Shown here: positions 8,688 through 17,276 of the stretch, in pieces
How positions within the stretch are numbered: the stretch's first letter is position 1
Layout of the letters: each line of letters opens with the position of its first letter
Source: Pseudomonadota bacterium
Lineage (GTDB): Bacteria > Pseudomonadota > Alphaproteobacteria > Rhizobiales > Rhizobiaceae
Assembly (NCBI GenBank): GCA_023419535.1
Contig: JAEZXX010000072.1
Span: forward strand, 46,796-110,795
DNA: 64,000 nt
Reading direction: 5' to 3'
Made by a program: the position numbers and the translations under genes
Notes under the pieces: generated by a model
What the model saw: only the letters and a program-made list of their open reading frames with translations
Database searches by the model: none
Told to the model about the DNA's origin: nothing

Positions 8688-10061
8688 TCAGACCGCCGGC
8701 CGCATACGCCAGCCCTGTCCCAGCCGCCGGACGCCCATGTCGAGCGCCAGCATGACGAAAAGCGAGGCGCCGACGAGCGGGAAGATCACCCCGCCGAGCG
8801 CCAGCAGCGCGAGGAGGCCGCGGAAGACGCGCGGGTCGCGCGGCATGGGCGGAACCCCGAGCGCGCGCGACGGCCGCCGCTTCCACCACATCACCCCGGC
8901 CGAGATCGAGAGCGCGACGATGCCGAGACAGGCGGCGGCGAGAAACAGCTGGTTCGCCCGCCCGTATTCCTGGCCGAGATGGACGCTGATGCCCCATTCG
9001 AGCGCGCGCCCGCCGAGGCCGTAGTCGCCGTAGTCCATGTCGACCAGCGGCTCGCCCGTATACTGGTCGAGATGGACGACGCGCTGTTGGCCGACGTCGT
9101 CGGGATAGACGGAGGCCGAGAAGACGCCGGCCGCGTCCTGCGGCAGGCGGATGGCGTAGCCGGGGTGGAGGCCGAGGCGCTCGACGATCGCCACCGCCTC
9201 GTCGAGGCCGATCGGCGCAGTCCCCGCGCCGGAGACCGGGAGCTGCGCCTGCTCCATCGACCACGATGTCGGCTGGTCGGCGGCCAGGCGCTGGCCGGAC
9301 ATCGGAACGTCGACGCGAACGCCCGACGGGTAGCCGTGGTTCGAGCCGTTGGCGAGCGCGTTGACCTGCCCGCCCCAGACCTGGCTCCAGGGCATGCCGG
9401 TCAGCGCCAGGAACACGATCACGCCGCCGAGCACGAGGCCCGAGACGGCATGGAGGTCGCGCCAGAAGACGCGGCTTTTCGGCGTGCCGCGCACCGTGAG
9501 GACGCCGCCGTTCTGGCCGCCCTGCCTGCCGCGGGGCCACCAGAGGAACAGCCCCGTCGCGACGAGGAGGATCGCCCAGCCCGCCGCGATCTCGATCAGG
9601 CCGCGCGCGACCGGGCCGAAATAGCGCAGCGAATGGAGGTCGCGCACGATCCCCATCACCGTCCCCCGGTCGGGGATCGCGCCGAGGACCGCGCCGTCAT
9701 AGGGGTTCACGGCGACGACGAGCCGCCCCTCGTCGAACGCGTCCACCACCACCTCCGCCGCACGGTCCGGCGCGGGCGGATCGACGTAGCGGACCGCCGT
9801 GCCTGGATAGGCCCCGAGCGCCGACCAGACCATGGAGGAGGGCGAGGCCTGCTCGACGTTCGCCTGCACCTCGACGCGCTTCAGGTCCGCATGGACGAGG
9901 CCGTCGATCTCGTCGCGGAAGAGATAGAGCCCGCCGGTGAGGCTGAGGGAGATCAGGAAGGGCAGGACGAAGAGCCCGGCGTAGAAGTGCCAGCGCCAGA
10001 CGGCGCGGTAGAGATCGGCGGAGGACCGCTCGCGGCGGTCGGGGGCGATGGTGGTCGACAT
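8688..10061 (-). CDS. PepSY-associated transmembrane protein
   Basis: 457 aa. There is one span near the N-terminus (FYAGLFVLPFLISLSLTGGLYLF), a periplasmic PepSY-like part, a second span (LIEIAAGWAILLVATGLFLWW), the conserved WRDLHAVSGL with a third span, another periplasmic PepSY part, and two C-terminal spans (LFLAAACLGIVALSISAGVMWW and the last LLALLALGGVIFPLVGASLFVMLAL). This is the PepSY_TM architecture (PF03929), often linked with iron/siderophore reduction or metal handling. It follows the SCO gene by 13 bp, so here it likely belongs to the copper/cytochrome-oxidase operon. The exact function is unknown. Confidence 0.88.
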   Translation of the reverse strand: MSTTIAPDRRERSSADLYRAVWRWHFYAGLFVLPFLISLSLTGGLYLFRDEIDGLVHADLKRVEVQANVEQASPSSMVWSALGAYPGTAVRYVDPPAPDRAAEVVVDAFDEGRLVVAVNPYDGAVLGAIPDRGTVMGIVRDLHSLRYFGPVARGLIEIAAGWAILLVATGLFLWWPRGRQGGQNGGVLTVRGTPKSRVFWRDLHAVSGLVLGGVIVFLALTGMPWSQVWGGQVNALANGSNHGYPSGVRVDVPMSGQRLAADQPTSWSMEQAQLPVSGAGTAPIGLDEAVAIVERLGLHPGYAIRLPQDAAGVFSASVYPDDVGQQRVVHLDQYTGEPLVDMDYGDYGLGGRALEWGISVHLGQEYGRANQLFLAAACLGIVALSISAGVMWWKRRPSRALGVPPMPRDPRVFRGLLALLALGGVIFPLVGASLFVMLALDMGVRRLGQGWRMRPAV

Positions 10062-10074
10062 GGCGCTTCCCCTC

Positions 10075-10692
10075 TCACGCCGCGTCGATGAGGCGGCGGA
10101 GCTTGGCGAGCGCTGTGTCCGGATCCTCGTGATAGGTGATCGTTCCGGCGAAATCGTTCGCCGCGTCCATCAGGAAGACCGACGCCGTGTGGTTCATCGT
10201 GTAGCCGCCGTCGGTCGCGACGCGCTCCACGTCCACGCGGTAGGCGTCGGCCATCGCCGCCACCTCAGCCGGCGTGCCGGTGAGGCCGCGCAGACGCGGG
10301 TCGAAGGCGGCGAGATACTCGTTCAGGATCTCCGGCGTGTCGCGTTCCGGATCGACCGTCACCATGACGAAGTTCATCTCGTCCGCCTGGACCCCGAGCC
10401 GATCCATCAGGCTCGCGACCTCGAAGAGGGTCGTCGGGCAGACGTCCGGGCACCAGGTGAAGCCGAAGAAGAGCGCGGTCGGCCGGCCCGTCAGATCGGC
10501 CTCGGTGACGCGCGCGCCCGTCTGGTCGATCAGGCTGAAGGGCCCGCCGATATCGGCGGCGCCGGTGGAGGAGACGAGGCCTCGCGTCGGCGGCGGCGGC
10601 GAGGCCTGCCCGAGGACGTTGGCGAGGATCGCGAAGGAGGCGCCGAGCGCGATGCCGGCGGCGGCGAAGAAGGCGAGGCGGGCCGGGCGCAT
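10075..10692 (-). CDS. SCO1/SenC family protein, copper insertion into cytochrome oxidase
   Basis: 205 aa. It has an N-terminal membrane anchor (LAFFAAAGIALGASFAIL) and then a thioredoxin-fold SCO domain with the copper-binding CxxxC in FTWCPDVCPTTL and the downstream histidine in MNHTASVFL. SCO proteins deliver Cu to the CuA site of cytochrome c oxidase in the periplasm. The ATG overlaps the stop of the PCuAC gene (TGATG), and the PepSY gene follows by 13 bp. PCuAC and SCO are known to act in sequence, which fits this order. Confidence 0.94.
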   Translation of the reverse strand: MRPARLAFFAAAGIALGASFAILANVLGQASPPPPTRGLVSSTGAADIGGPFSLIDQTGARVTEADLTGRPTALFFGFTWCPDVCPTTLFEVASLMDRLGVQADEMNFVMVTVDPERDTPEILNEYLAAFDPRLRGLTGTPAEVAAMADAYRVDVERVATDGGYTMNHTASVFLMDAANDFAGTITYHEDPDTALAKLRRLIDAA

Positions 10693-11234
10693 CAGTGGCC
10701 TGCGTGCCCGGAGGAGCCCGCCGCGCCCATGGCGCGCACGTCGAGCTCGACGTCCACCGTCCCGGCCTGGAAGCGAAGCGTCAGCGGGACGCGCCCGCCC
10801 TCGGCGAGCGGCGCGTCCAGCCCGATCAGCATCAGATGATAGCCGCCCGGCTCGAAGGCGGTCTCGCCGCCCGCCGGGACCTCGACGCCGTCCGGCATCG
10901 GGCGCATGCGTGCGACGTCGTTCTCCATCGTCATCGAATGGATCTCGACGCGGGCCGCGCGCGGCGAGGATCCGCCGAGAAGCCGCTCGGGCGCGGCGCC
11001 GGAATTCATGATCCTCAGATAGCCGGCGGCGACGTTGGCCATGGGGGGCGTCGCGCGGCTCCAGGGCTCGGAGACGGTCAGGTCGCCGAGCGCGACGGCA
11101 TCCGCCTCGACGGTGGCGTCGGCCGCGGCTGCGGCCTCGCCGTGATGGGTTCCGTCGTGATGGGCGTCGGCCGCGAGCGGCCACAGGACGAGGGCCGCGG
11201 CCAGCGCCGGCGCGGCAAGAAGGTGGATTGTCAT
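10692..11234 (-). CDS. Periplasmic copper chaperone PCu(A)C
   Basis: 180 aa. A signal peptide ends near ADAHHDG, followed by a His-rich stretch (HHDGTHHG), another HAGH at the C-terminus, and the DUF461 domain. The copper motif is visible as EIHSMTMENDVARMRPM with the later GGYHLML, i.e. the H(M)X10MX21HXM arrangement. The protein passes Cu(I) to SCO or directly to the CuA subunit. It sits between DUF2946 and SCO genes, and its stop shares one base with the SCO start. The His-rich tails may give extra metal binding. Confidence 0.93.
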   Translation of the reverse strand: MTIHLLAAPALAAALVLWPLAADAHHDGTHHGEAAAAADATVEADAVALGDLTVSEPWSRATPPMANVAAGYLRIMNSGAAPERLLGGSSPRAARVEIHSMTMENDVARMRPMPDGVEVPAGGETAFEPGGYHLMLIGLDAPLAEGGRVPLTLRFQAGTVDVELDVRAMGAAGSSGHAGH

Positions 11235-11301
11235 GGAAACTCTCCGGACGGGATGAACGGTCGGACGCCCGCGACGGCCGCGGTGCCGGGATCGGTTCAG
11301 G

Positions 11302-11745
11302 TCAGACGGAGAGGGACGGGGGCCCGCGCGGGGCGGGCGCGAGGCCGAGGCGGCCGGGGTCGATCGGACCGGCGGTGCCCGCGACGGGCGCGAACGCGGC
11401 TTCGGTCTCGACCATGAAGGCCGGGCCGAGATCGGCGCCCGGCGCGACGACCGGAACAGCGAGCGCGTCGCCGTCATGGCCGATCACGTAGGGACAGTCG
11501 TGGGAGAAGGGAGCGGCGCCTTCGGGCGCCTCTCCTCCGAGCGGCTGGCCCGGCTCGCACATCACGAAGCTCGGGCCGGCCTCGACGGGCACGGTCATGC
11601 CGCAGGAGACAGCGGCCACGAAGAGGTTGAGGACGAGGAACCAGCCCGCGAGGCCGGCAAGAACCCCGCCCGACAGCCGATCGCTCAACAGGATCCGCAA
11701 GCTCTTCATGTCCATGCTTGTGGCAAAGAGCGCGGCGTTTGTCAC
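11302..11745 (-). CDS. DUF2946-like membrane-anchored protein of the copper operon
   Basis: 147 aa from a GTG at 11745 with AAGGG upstream; ATGs at 11715 or 11709 are possible later starts. One hydrophobic span (LAGLAGWFLVLNLFVAAVSCGM) is followed by a low-complexity periplasmic part with two cysteines (FVMCEPGQ, HDCPYVIG) and a terminal PRGPPSLSV. The single span, Cys pair and final R(A/G)PP are typical of DUF2946 proteins found with PCuAC/SCO genes. It is the first gene of the copper set, 67 bp before PCuAC. The function is unknown; copper relay is inferred from its neighbours. Confidence 0.65.
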   Translation of the reverse strand: MTNAALFATSMDMKSLRILLSDRLSGGVLAGLAGWFLVLNLFVAAVSCGMTVPVEAGPSFVMCEPGQPLGGEAPEGAAPFSHDCPYVIGHDGDALAVPVVAPGADLGPAFMVETEAAFAPVAGTAGPIDPGRLGLAPAPRGPPSLSV

Positions 11746-11763
11746 GCGGCGCCCTTCATCACG

Positions 11764-13173
11764 TCAGCGCCAGTCGCGGATGTCGACGAAGCGGCCGGCG
11801 ATGGCGGCGGCAGCGGCCATGGCCGGCGAGACGAGGTGCGTGCGGCCCTTGTAGCCCTGGCGGCCCTCGAAATTGCGGTTCGAGGTGGAGGCGCAGCGCT
11901 CGTTCGGCTTCAGGCGGTCCTCGTTCATGCCGAGGCACATGGAGCAGCCCGGCTCCCGCCAGTCGAAGCCGGAGGCCTTGAAGATGGCGTCGAGCCCCTC
12001 CGCCTCGGCCTGGGCCTTCACGAGGCCCGAGCCCGGCACGATCATCGCCGAGACCGTCTCGGCGACCTTCCGGCCCTCGACCATCTTCGCGACGATGCGC
12101 AGGTCCTCGATGCGCCCGTTGGTGCAGGAGCCGATGAAGACCTTGTCGAGCGCGATGTCGGTCATCTTCGTGCCGGGGGTCAGGCCCATATAGTCGAGCG
12201 CGCGGCGCTTGGAGGCGCGCTTGACCTCGTCGGCGATCGCCTCCGGGTCCGGCACCACGTCCTCGATCGAGACGACGTCCTCGGGGCTGGAGCCCCAGGA
12301 GACGATCGGCGGCAGGGCGCCGGCGTCGAGGGTGACGATCTTGTCGTAGTGGGCGCCCTCGTCGCTCCGGAGCGTCTTCCAGTATTCCACCGCGCGGGAA
12401 AAATCCTCGCCCTTGGGCGCCCGCGGGCGGCCTTCGATATAGGCGTAGGTCGTCTCGTCCGGCGCGATCAGCCCCGCCCTGGCACCGCCCTCGATCGTCA
12501 TGTTGCAGACGGTCATGCGCCCTTCCATCGACAGGGCGCGGATCGCCTCGCCGGCGAACTCGATGACGTGGCCGGTGCCGCCGGCCGTGCCGATCTTGCC
12601 GATGATGGCGAGGATGATGTCCTTGGCCGTCACGCCCGCCGGCGCGACGCCGTCGACGCGCACCAGCATGTTCTTCATCTTCTGCTGGATCAGCGTCTGC
12701 GTGGCGAGCACGTGCTCGACCTCCGAGGTGCCGATGCCGTGCGCGAGCGCGCCGAAGGCCCCATGGGTCGAGGTATGGCTGTCGCCGCAGACGATCGTCA
12801 TGCCGGGCAGCGTGAAGCCCTGCTCGGGGCCGATGATGTGGACGATGCCCTGCCGCCGGTCGAGCTCGTCGAAATACTCGACGCCGAACTCGGCCGCGTT
12901 CCGCGCCAGCGCCTCGACCTGGATGCGGCTTTCCTCGTTGGCGATGCCCTTGGTGCGGTCGCCGGTGGTGACGTTGTGGTCGACGACGGCCAGCGTCCGG
13001 TCCGGCCGGCGCACCTTGCGGCCGGCGACGCGCAGGCCCTCGAAGGCCTGGGGGCTCGTCACCTCGTGGACGAGGTGGCGGTCGACGTAGAGGAGGCCGG
13101 CGCCGCCGTCGACGGTGCCGAGGAAATGCTCGTCCCAGATCTTGTCGTAGAGGGTGCGGGGTTTCGTGGTCAT
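11764..13173 (-). CDS. leuC: 3-isopropylmalate dehydratase large subunit
   Basis: 469 aa, full length. With LeuD it isomerises 2- to 3-isopropylmalate in leucine synthesis. Visible are LYVDRHLVHEVTSPQAFEGL at the start, DHNV, CGDSHTSTHGA and the 4Fe-4S cysteines in FIGSCTNGR and GCSMCLGMN. It ends with NRNFEGRQG...VSPAMAAAAA, characteristic of LeuC. The leuD gene is not adjacent, which is common in Hyphomicrobiales. The only neighbour in the same direction is the copper operon, 18 bp after its stop, but no functional link is known. Confidence 0.97.
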   Translation of the reverse strand: MTTKPRTLYDKIWDEHFLGTVDGGAGLLYVDRHLVHEVTSPQAFEGLRVAGRKVRRPDRTLAVVDHNVTTGDRTKGIANEESRIQVEALARNAAEFGVEYFDELDRRQGIVHIIGPEQGFTLPGMTIVCGDSHTSTHGAFGALAHGIGTSEVEHVLATQTLIQQKMKNMLVRVDGVAPAGVTAKDIILAIIGKIGTAGGTGHVIEFAGEAIRALSMEGRMTVCNMTIEGGARAGLIAPDETTYAYIEGRPRAPKGEDFSRAVEYWKTLRSDEGAHYDKIVTLDAGALPPIVSWGSSPEDVVSIEDVVPDPEAIADEVKRASKRRALDYMGLTPGTKMTDIALDKVFIGSCTNGRIEDLRIVAKMVEGRKVAETVSAMIVPGSGLVKAQAEAEGLDAIFKASGFDWREPGCSMCLGMNEDRLKPNERCASTSNRNFEGRQGYKGRTHLVSPAMAAAAAIAGRFVDIRDWR

Positions 13174-13276
13174 CGTTGAAGGTCTCCTGCCCTGCGGACG
13201 CCGCCGGCACGGGCGGTTCGCGGGCGTCTTTCGGCCTGGGCGGATCGGGACGGGGCGCGCGGGGCGCCCTCGCCGG

Positions 13277-13399
13277 TCAAAGGCCCGGTGCGGTGAGCGC
13301 GCGGTAGAAGAAGCGGCCGGGCAGGCGGCGCCGGTCGTCGAGCGGGGCGAAGCCCAGCGTCGTCGGCAGTCGGCAGCTGCGGGTGGCGGTGACCGTCAT
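13277..13399 (-). CDS. Possible 40-codon ORF upstream of leuC
   Basis: An ATG ORF of 40 codons (starts MTVTATRSCRLP, ends RFFYRALTAPGL) with coding-like third positions lies in the 280-bp space between leuC and cfa. There is no clear Shine-Dalgarno and no recognised family, and it is not rich in leucine codons in the way of a classical leu leader. It may be a real small gene or chance; nothing else is seen in this gap. Confidence 0.25.
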   Translation of the reverse strand: MTVTATRSCRLPTTLGFAPLDDRRRLPGRFFYRALTAPGL

Positions 13400-13453
13400 G
13401 GCGGCGTTTTTACCAGTTCCGGGCGGCGCCGACAACGCCGGTGCCTCGCCGGC

Positions 13454-14743
13454 TCAGGCGTAGAGGTCGCGCCGCGTCGGCGGCAGGCCGGAAGGGCCCT
13501 TGTCCCGCTTGGAGGCCAGCGTCTGGTTGACCATCACCGAGCCGCGTTCGAAGGCGAGCGCGCAGCCCGCCAGGTAGAGCAGCCAGACCCGCGCCTTCTC
13601 CTCGCCGATCTCGGCCGCGGCCGCGTCCATATGAGCGCGCAGCCGCTCGGCCCAGAGCCGGCAGGTCCGGCCGTAATGCTCGCGCCAGTTCTCCACGTCG
13701 TGCACCTCGAAGCGGTGCGCCTCCAGCTTCTGCAGCGAGTGGCCGACGAAGTCGAGCTCGCCGCCCGGGAAGATGTAGCGGGTGATCGCCCGGTACTCGT
13801 GCGAGCGCTTCGCGTGGAAGTCCTTCAGCGTCCTCTTCGCCGGCCGCGCGATGGCGTGGTGGAGATAGAGGCCGCGCGGGCGAAGCAGTTTCGAGACGGC
13901 CGAGAAATAGGCGTCGTGACGGGCGAAGCCCACATGCTCGAACATGCCGATCGAGGCGATCTTGTCGAACGTGCCCGTCAGCGCCTCGAAGGGCTTGAGC
14001 TCGATCGTGATCCGGCCGGCGAGACCGGCGTCCGCCACAAGCTGCGTGGCGAGGTCGAACTGGGCCTTCGAGAGCGTCACGCCGTGGCCTGTGACGCCGC
14101 GCGTCCTCGCGGCGTGGATCAGAAGGGCCCCCCAGCCGCAGCCGATGTCGAGGAAGCGCTCGCCGGGCGACAGGCGCAGCTTGCGGCAGATCATCTCCAG
14201 CTTGTCGCCTTGCGCGCGGTCGATGTCGTCGTGCCAGCCGTCGAAATAGGCGCAGGAATAGACCATCCGCTCGTCGAGGAAGAGCCGGTAGAAGTCGTTG
14301 GAGACGTCGTAGTGGAACTGGATGGCGTCCTTCGTCGAGCCCGAGCGGCCTTCGTCGGTGCCGATCGCCGCCGCGCCGCGCGTCCGCCCCCGGTGCAGTC
14401 GCCAGAGGGCGGGAAGGGCGCGCGCGATGCGCACCTTGTCGAGACGCTTCAGCCCGGCCTTGCGCCCGCCGTCCGGCCGGGCCGCGGCGATGTCGAAGAT
14501 CGAACCGCCCTCGATGTCCAGCCGCTTGCCCGCCCAGAGCTCGACGAGGGTCGCGATGGAGGGCGAGAAGGCGAGGCGGGAGAGGACGTGCGCATCGGCG
14601 ACGACGATCGCCGGGCCGGCGACAGGACCGATGCGCTCGCCCGTCCACAGGCGGATCGCGAAGCCCGGCCGGAAGGCCTCGGCCGCGTGGGCGATGAGGT
14701 CGGCGGCCGTGCGCTCCGGGCCGCCCTCGACGTGTCTCGCCAT
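13454..14743 (-). CDS. cfa: Cyclopropane-fatty-acyl-phospholipid synthase family methyltransferase
   Basis: 429 aa. The N-terminal ~120 residues are the family's lipid-interacting part; next comes DAIQFHYDVSNDFYRLFLDERMVYSCAYF, a hallmark of CFA synthases, then the SAM-binding LDIGCGWG and MFEHVG. It transfers a methylene from SAM to unsaturated acyl chains of membrane phospholipids. The start was set at the ATG at 14741-14743 because upstream frame lacks family features. It is alone; the 128 bp to the guanidinium exporter hold nothing recognisable. Confidence 0.93.
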   Translation of the reverse strand: MARHVEGGPERTAADLIAHAAEAFRPGFAIRLWTGERIGPVAGPAIVVADAHVLSRLAFSPSIATLVELWAGKRLDIEGGSIFDIAAARPDGGRKAGLKRLDKVRIARALPALWRLHRGRTRGAAAIGTDEGRSGSTKDAIQFHYDVSNDFYRLFLDERMVYSCAYFDGWHDDIDRAQGDKLEMICRKLRLSPGERFLDIGCGWGALLIHAARTRGVTGHGVTLSKAQFDLATQLVADAGLAGRITIELKPFEALTGTFDKIASIGMFEHVGFARHDAYFSAVSKLLRPRGLYLHHAIARPAKRTLKDFHAKRSHEYRAITRYIFPGGELDFVGHSLQKLEAHRFEVHDVENWREHYGRTCRLWAERLRAHMDAAAAEIGEEKARVWLLYLAGCALAFERGSVMVNQTLASKRDKGPSGLPPTRRDLYA

Positions 14744-14871
14744 CGCGGCGTTCTCCTCGCTGCCCCCGACCGCGAGACTTGCGGTTCGGGCGCCGGGAGT
14801 CCAGCCGCCATGCCCGGTCGGGACGAAGCATTCCGTCCCGGGGACCGCGCCCGCGTGGGGCGGACGGCGCC

Positions 14872-15192
14872 TCAGGCGGTGGAGGACAGCTTCATCAGCG
14901 CGATGCCCGAGACGATGAGCCCGGCCGCCAGAAGCCGCATCGGGTTGGCGCTTTCGCCCAGGAACAGGATGCCGACGAGGAAGGCGCCCGCCGCGCCGAT
15001 GCCCGTCCAGACCGCATAGGCCGTGCCGAGCGGCAGCGTGCGCATGGCGATCGTCAGGAGATAGAAGCTGATGCCCATGGCGACGACCATGATGACGGTC
15101 GGCCCGGGCCGGGTGAAGCCCATCGAATATTTCATCGCCGTCGCCCAGACGATCTCGAAGAGACCCGCGACGAGAAGCATGATCCAGGCCAA
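14872..15192 (-). CDS. sugE: SMR family guanidinium exporter (Gdx/SugE type)
   Basis: 106 aa with four membrane spans, the standard small multidrug resistance size. GLFEIVWATAMKYSMGFTR in span 1, with the essential Glu, and GTAYAVWTGIGAAG in span 3 are typical of the Gdx/SugE subgroup, which exports guanidinium in exchange for protons. The start is a TTG at 15190-15192 with an excellent AGGAGG seven bases upstream. The leader holds a guanidine-II riboswitch, so expression should rise with guanidine, which strongly supports the guanidinium assignment over general drug efflux. Confidence 0.95.
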   Translation of the reverse strand: MAWIMLLVAGLFEIVWATAMKYSMGFTRPGPTVIMVVAMGISFYLLTIAMRTLPLGTAYAVWTGIGAAGAFLVGILFLGESANPMRLLAAGLIVSGIALMKLSSTA

Positions 15193-15198
15193 GATCGG

Positions 15199-15260
15199 CC
15201 TCCTTTTCAGAAAGCCGGGCCGTCCCGGACATGGATGGGAAGCACCGCGGGTCGTCCCGC
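15199..15260 (-). promoter_or_regulatory. Guanidine-II riboswitch (mini-ykkC) with the sugE ribosome binding site
   Basis: Read on the minus strand there are two short hairpins with ACGR tetraloops: GCGGG-ACGA-CCCGC (15247-15260) and CCGGG-ACGG-CCCGG (15215-15228), with an 18-nt linker. Eight bases after the second hairpin comes AAGGAGG (15199-15205). Two such hairpins define the guanidine-II class, in which ligand binding joins the loops and frees the ribosome binding site. All of this is seen directly and stands before a Gdx-type gene. Confidence 0.93.
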
Positions 15261-15333
15261 ACGCGTCGTCCTTATCTGGGTCGGGCGCAAAAACCGGTCA
15301 AGGCGTATGGCGTGCTGAAGGTCCCGAAGGGTC

Positions 15334-15861
15334 TCAGCCGCGTTCGGCCTGCCGCGGCACCGGAACGCCGGCGAGCGCGCACCAGTCGCGCCGCCGTCCC
15401 CCCTCATAGGGGACCACATGCCCTTCCGCGAGGAGCCGCCGGCCGAGGTCGGGCTCGGTCTCGGTCGACAGATCGGCGAGGACGCGGCCGAAATACTTGT
15501 CGCCCTCGATGCGCGTGAGCCGCACCATGCCGTCGCCGATCAGCTCGATCAGGCGGGCGCGCGCCGCCTCCGCCGCGTCGATCTCGCTCTGGCACTGGCC
15601 GCGCCGCTCCGGCGCGTCGATGCCGCGGATGCGCACGGCGACGTGAACCGCCTGCATCGGCCAGACGAAGGCGGCGACCGTCACCGTGTCGCCGTCGCGC
15701 ACCTCGACGACCTGAGCCTCCACCGGACCCGCGATGCGCCGCGGCGGAACCTGCGGCTCGGCAAGGGCGGGGAGCGCCAGAGCGAGGCCGAAGAGAAGGG
15801 CGGAAGCGGAACGGAGCACGACCGACTCGGATCGAGATAAGACAGAAGTCCTATCTACCAT
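15334..15861 (-). CDS. Secreted thermonuclease-like (SNase) protein
   Basis: 175 aa. After a short lead, a signal peptide is visible (ALLFGLALALPALA), followed by a staphylococcal-nuclease fold domain: VEVRDGDTVTV with the metal-binding Asp, RIRGIDAPE with the first Arg and Glu, and DKYFGRVLAD with the second Arg. Such proteins are typically periplasmic or secreted phosphodiesterases. The C-terminal WCALAGVPVP adds one cysteine next to the single Cys in RRGQCQSE, which may form a disulfide. It is monocistronic. Confidence 0.88.
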   Translation of the reverse strand: MVDRTSVLSRSESVVLRSASALLFGLALALPALAEPQVPPRRIAGPVEAQVVEVRDGDTVTVAAFVWPMQAVHVAVRIRGIDAPERRGQCQSEIDAAEAARARLIELIGDGMVRLTRIEGDKYFGRVLADLSTETEPDLGRRLLAEGHVVPYEGGRRRDWCALAGVPVPRQAERG

Positions 15862-15983
15862 GCGCGCTCGCGTACTGCAAATGTTCCGTTCCGCCCGAAT
15901 GCAACGTGGCGGTCGAAGACCGCAACTCGAAGTCCATGCTGTGCGGGACAGTTTCGTGAACGAAATCCTAACGCCGCCTGCGC

Positions 15984-16178
15984 TCAGAAGTCGGAGGCGA
16001 TGCCCTTCTTCTCCCAGTCACCGAAGCGCGTGGGCTCGGGACCCGCGGGTCCGTTCAGCTCGGGCGGCAGCGGTGCCTCCTCCTGCGCCCGCCGGCGCGC
16101 CTCGGCCTCGGCGAGGGCGCGCAGCGCGGCGGGGGAGAGGGTCTTGCGCTCGGCAGCGCCGGAAGCGTCGTCGTCCAT
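15984..16178 (-). CDS. DUF1674 protein, SdhAF4-like succinate dehydrogenase assembly factor
   Basis: 64 aa. It has LSPAALRALAEAEARR, then LPPELNGPAGPEPTRFGDWEKKGIASDF, the diagnostic C-terminus of DUF1674 (PF07896). In eukaryotes the homologue SDHAF4 helps flavinylated SdhA enter the complex, and bacterial homologues likely do the same. The ATG at 16178 is preferred to one 24 codons upstream because homologues begin near here. It is divergent from htpX, the usual arrangement in Hyphomicrobiales. Confidence 0.9.
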   Translation of the reverse strand: MDDDASGAAERKTLSPAALRALAEAEARRRAQEEAPLPPELNGPAGPEPTRFGDWEKKGIASDF

Positions 16179-16304
16179 CGGGGGAGCCTTTCCTTCGACG
16201 GGCGGGCCGGCCTCGAACATTGAAGCGGAGGGGCACGCGCACCAGATCAACTGCCGTCAGATCGCCCTTCGAAGGGCCGTTCGCAACCCGGAGACCTGCC
16301 GACG

Positions 16305-17276
16305 ATGAACATGATCAAGACGGGCATGCTGATCGCCGTCATGACCGCCCTCTTCATGGGCGTCGGCGCCCTGATCGGCGGCAGCCAGGGCATGATGATC
16401 GCCTTCGCGATCGCCGTCGTCATGAACCTCTTCGCCTACTGGAACTCCGACAAGATGGTGCTGCGCATGCACCACGCCCACGAGGTCGACGAGCGCAGCG
16501 CGCCCGACTACTACCGCATGGTGCAGGGGCTGGCCGCCCAGGCGGGCCTGCCGATGCCCAAGGTCTACATCATCGAGAACGACCAGCCGAACGCCTTCGC
16601 GACCGGCCGCAACCCGCAGAACGCGGCCGTTGCGGCGACGACGGGCCTGCTCCAGCGCCTGACCCCCGAGGAGGTCGCGGGCGTCATGGCGCACGAGCTG
16701 GCGCACGTGCAGAACCGCGACACGCTGATCATGACCATCACCGCGACGCTCGCCGGCGCGATCTCCATGCTCGGCAATTTCGCCTTCTTCTTCGGCGGCT
16801 CGGGGGGCGACAACCGCAACCCGCTCGGCATTATCGGCGTGCTCCTGGCCATGATCGTCGCGCCGCTGGCCGCGATGCTCGTGCAGATGGCGATCTCGCG
16901 CACCCGCGAATATTCCGCCGACCGCCGCGGCGCCGAGATCTGCGGCAACCCGATCTGGCTCGCCTCGGCGCTGCAGAAGATCGCCGTCGCGGCCGGGCGC
17001 ACCGTCAATGTCGACGCCGAGCGCAATCCGGCGACGGCGCACATGTTCATCATCAACCCTTTGAACGGCCAGCGCGCCGACGCCCTGTTCTCGACCCACC
17101 CCGACACCGGCAACCGCATCGCGGCGCTCCAGCAGATGGCGGCGGAGATGGGCGCCGGGCGGGCCGCGCCGGCCCGTGCCGAGAGCGCCTTCGGTGCCGG
17201 GCTCCGCCACACCGGCGGCCAGCGCGGCCCGTGGACCGGTGGCGGGTCCTCCTCCAGCCAGGGCCCCTGGGGTTGA
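16305..17276 (+). CDS. htpX: Membrane zinc metalloprotease HtpX
   Basis: 323 aa. Two N-terminal spans (MIKTGMLIAVMTALFMGVGAL and MMIAFAIAVVMNLFAYW) precede the M48 catalytic site HELAH at 130-134, followed by two spans, EYSADRRGAEI with the third zinc ligand, and STHPDTGNRIAAL. It degrades damaged inner-membrane proteins with FtsH. The C-terminus is a Gly/Ser-rich tail. The stop overlaps the TTG start of rsmB, so the two are probably co-translated. Confidence 0.96.
   Translation: MNMIKTGMLIAVMTALFMGVGALIGGSQGMMIAFAIAVVMNLFAYWNSDKMVLRMHHAHEVDERSAPDYYRMVQGLAAQAGLPMPKVYIIENDQPNAFATGRNPQNAAVAATTGLLQRLTPEEVAGVMAHELAHVQNRDTLIMTITATLAGAISMLGNFAFFFGGSGGDNRNPLGIIGVLLAMIVAPLAAMLVQMAISRTREYSADRRGAEICGNPIWLASALQKIAVAAGRTVNVDAERNPATAHMFIINPLNGQRADALFSTHPDTGNRIAALQQMAAEMGAGRAAPARAESAFGAGLRHTGGQRGPWTGGGSSSSQGPWG

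Noticed and set aside
15734..17272. Long N-terminal extension of the rsmB frame through htpX
   Set aside because: Out-of-frame reading of htpX; RsmB homologues start near the TTG at 17273.
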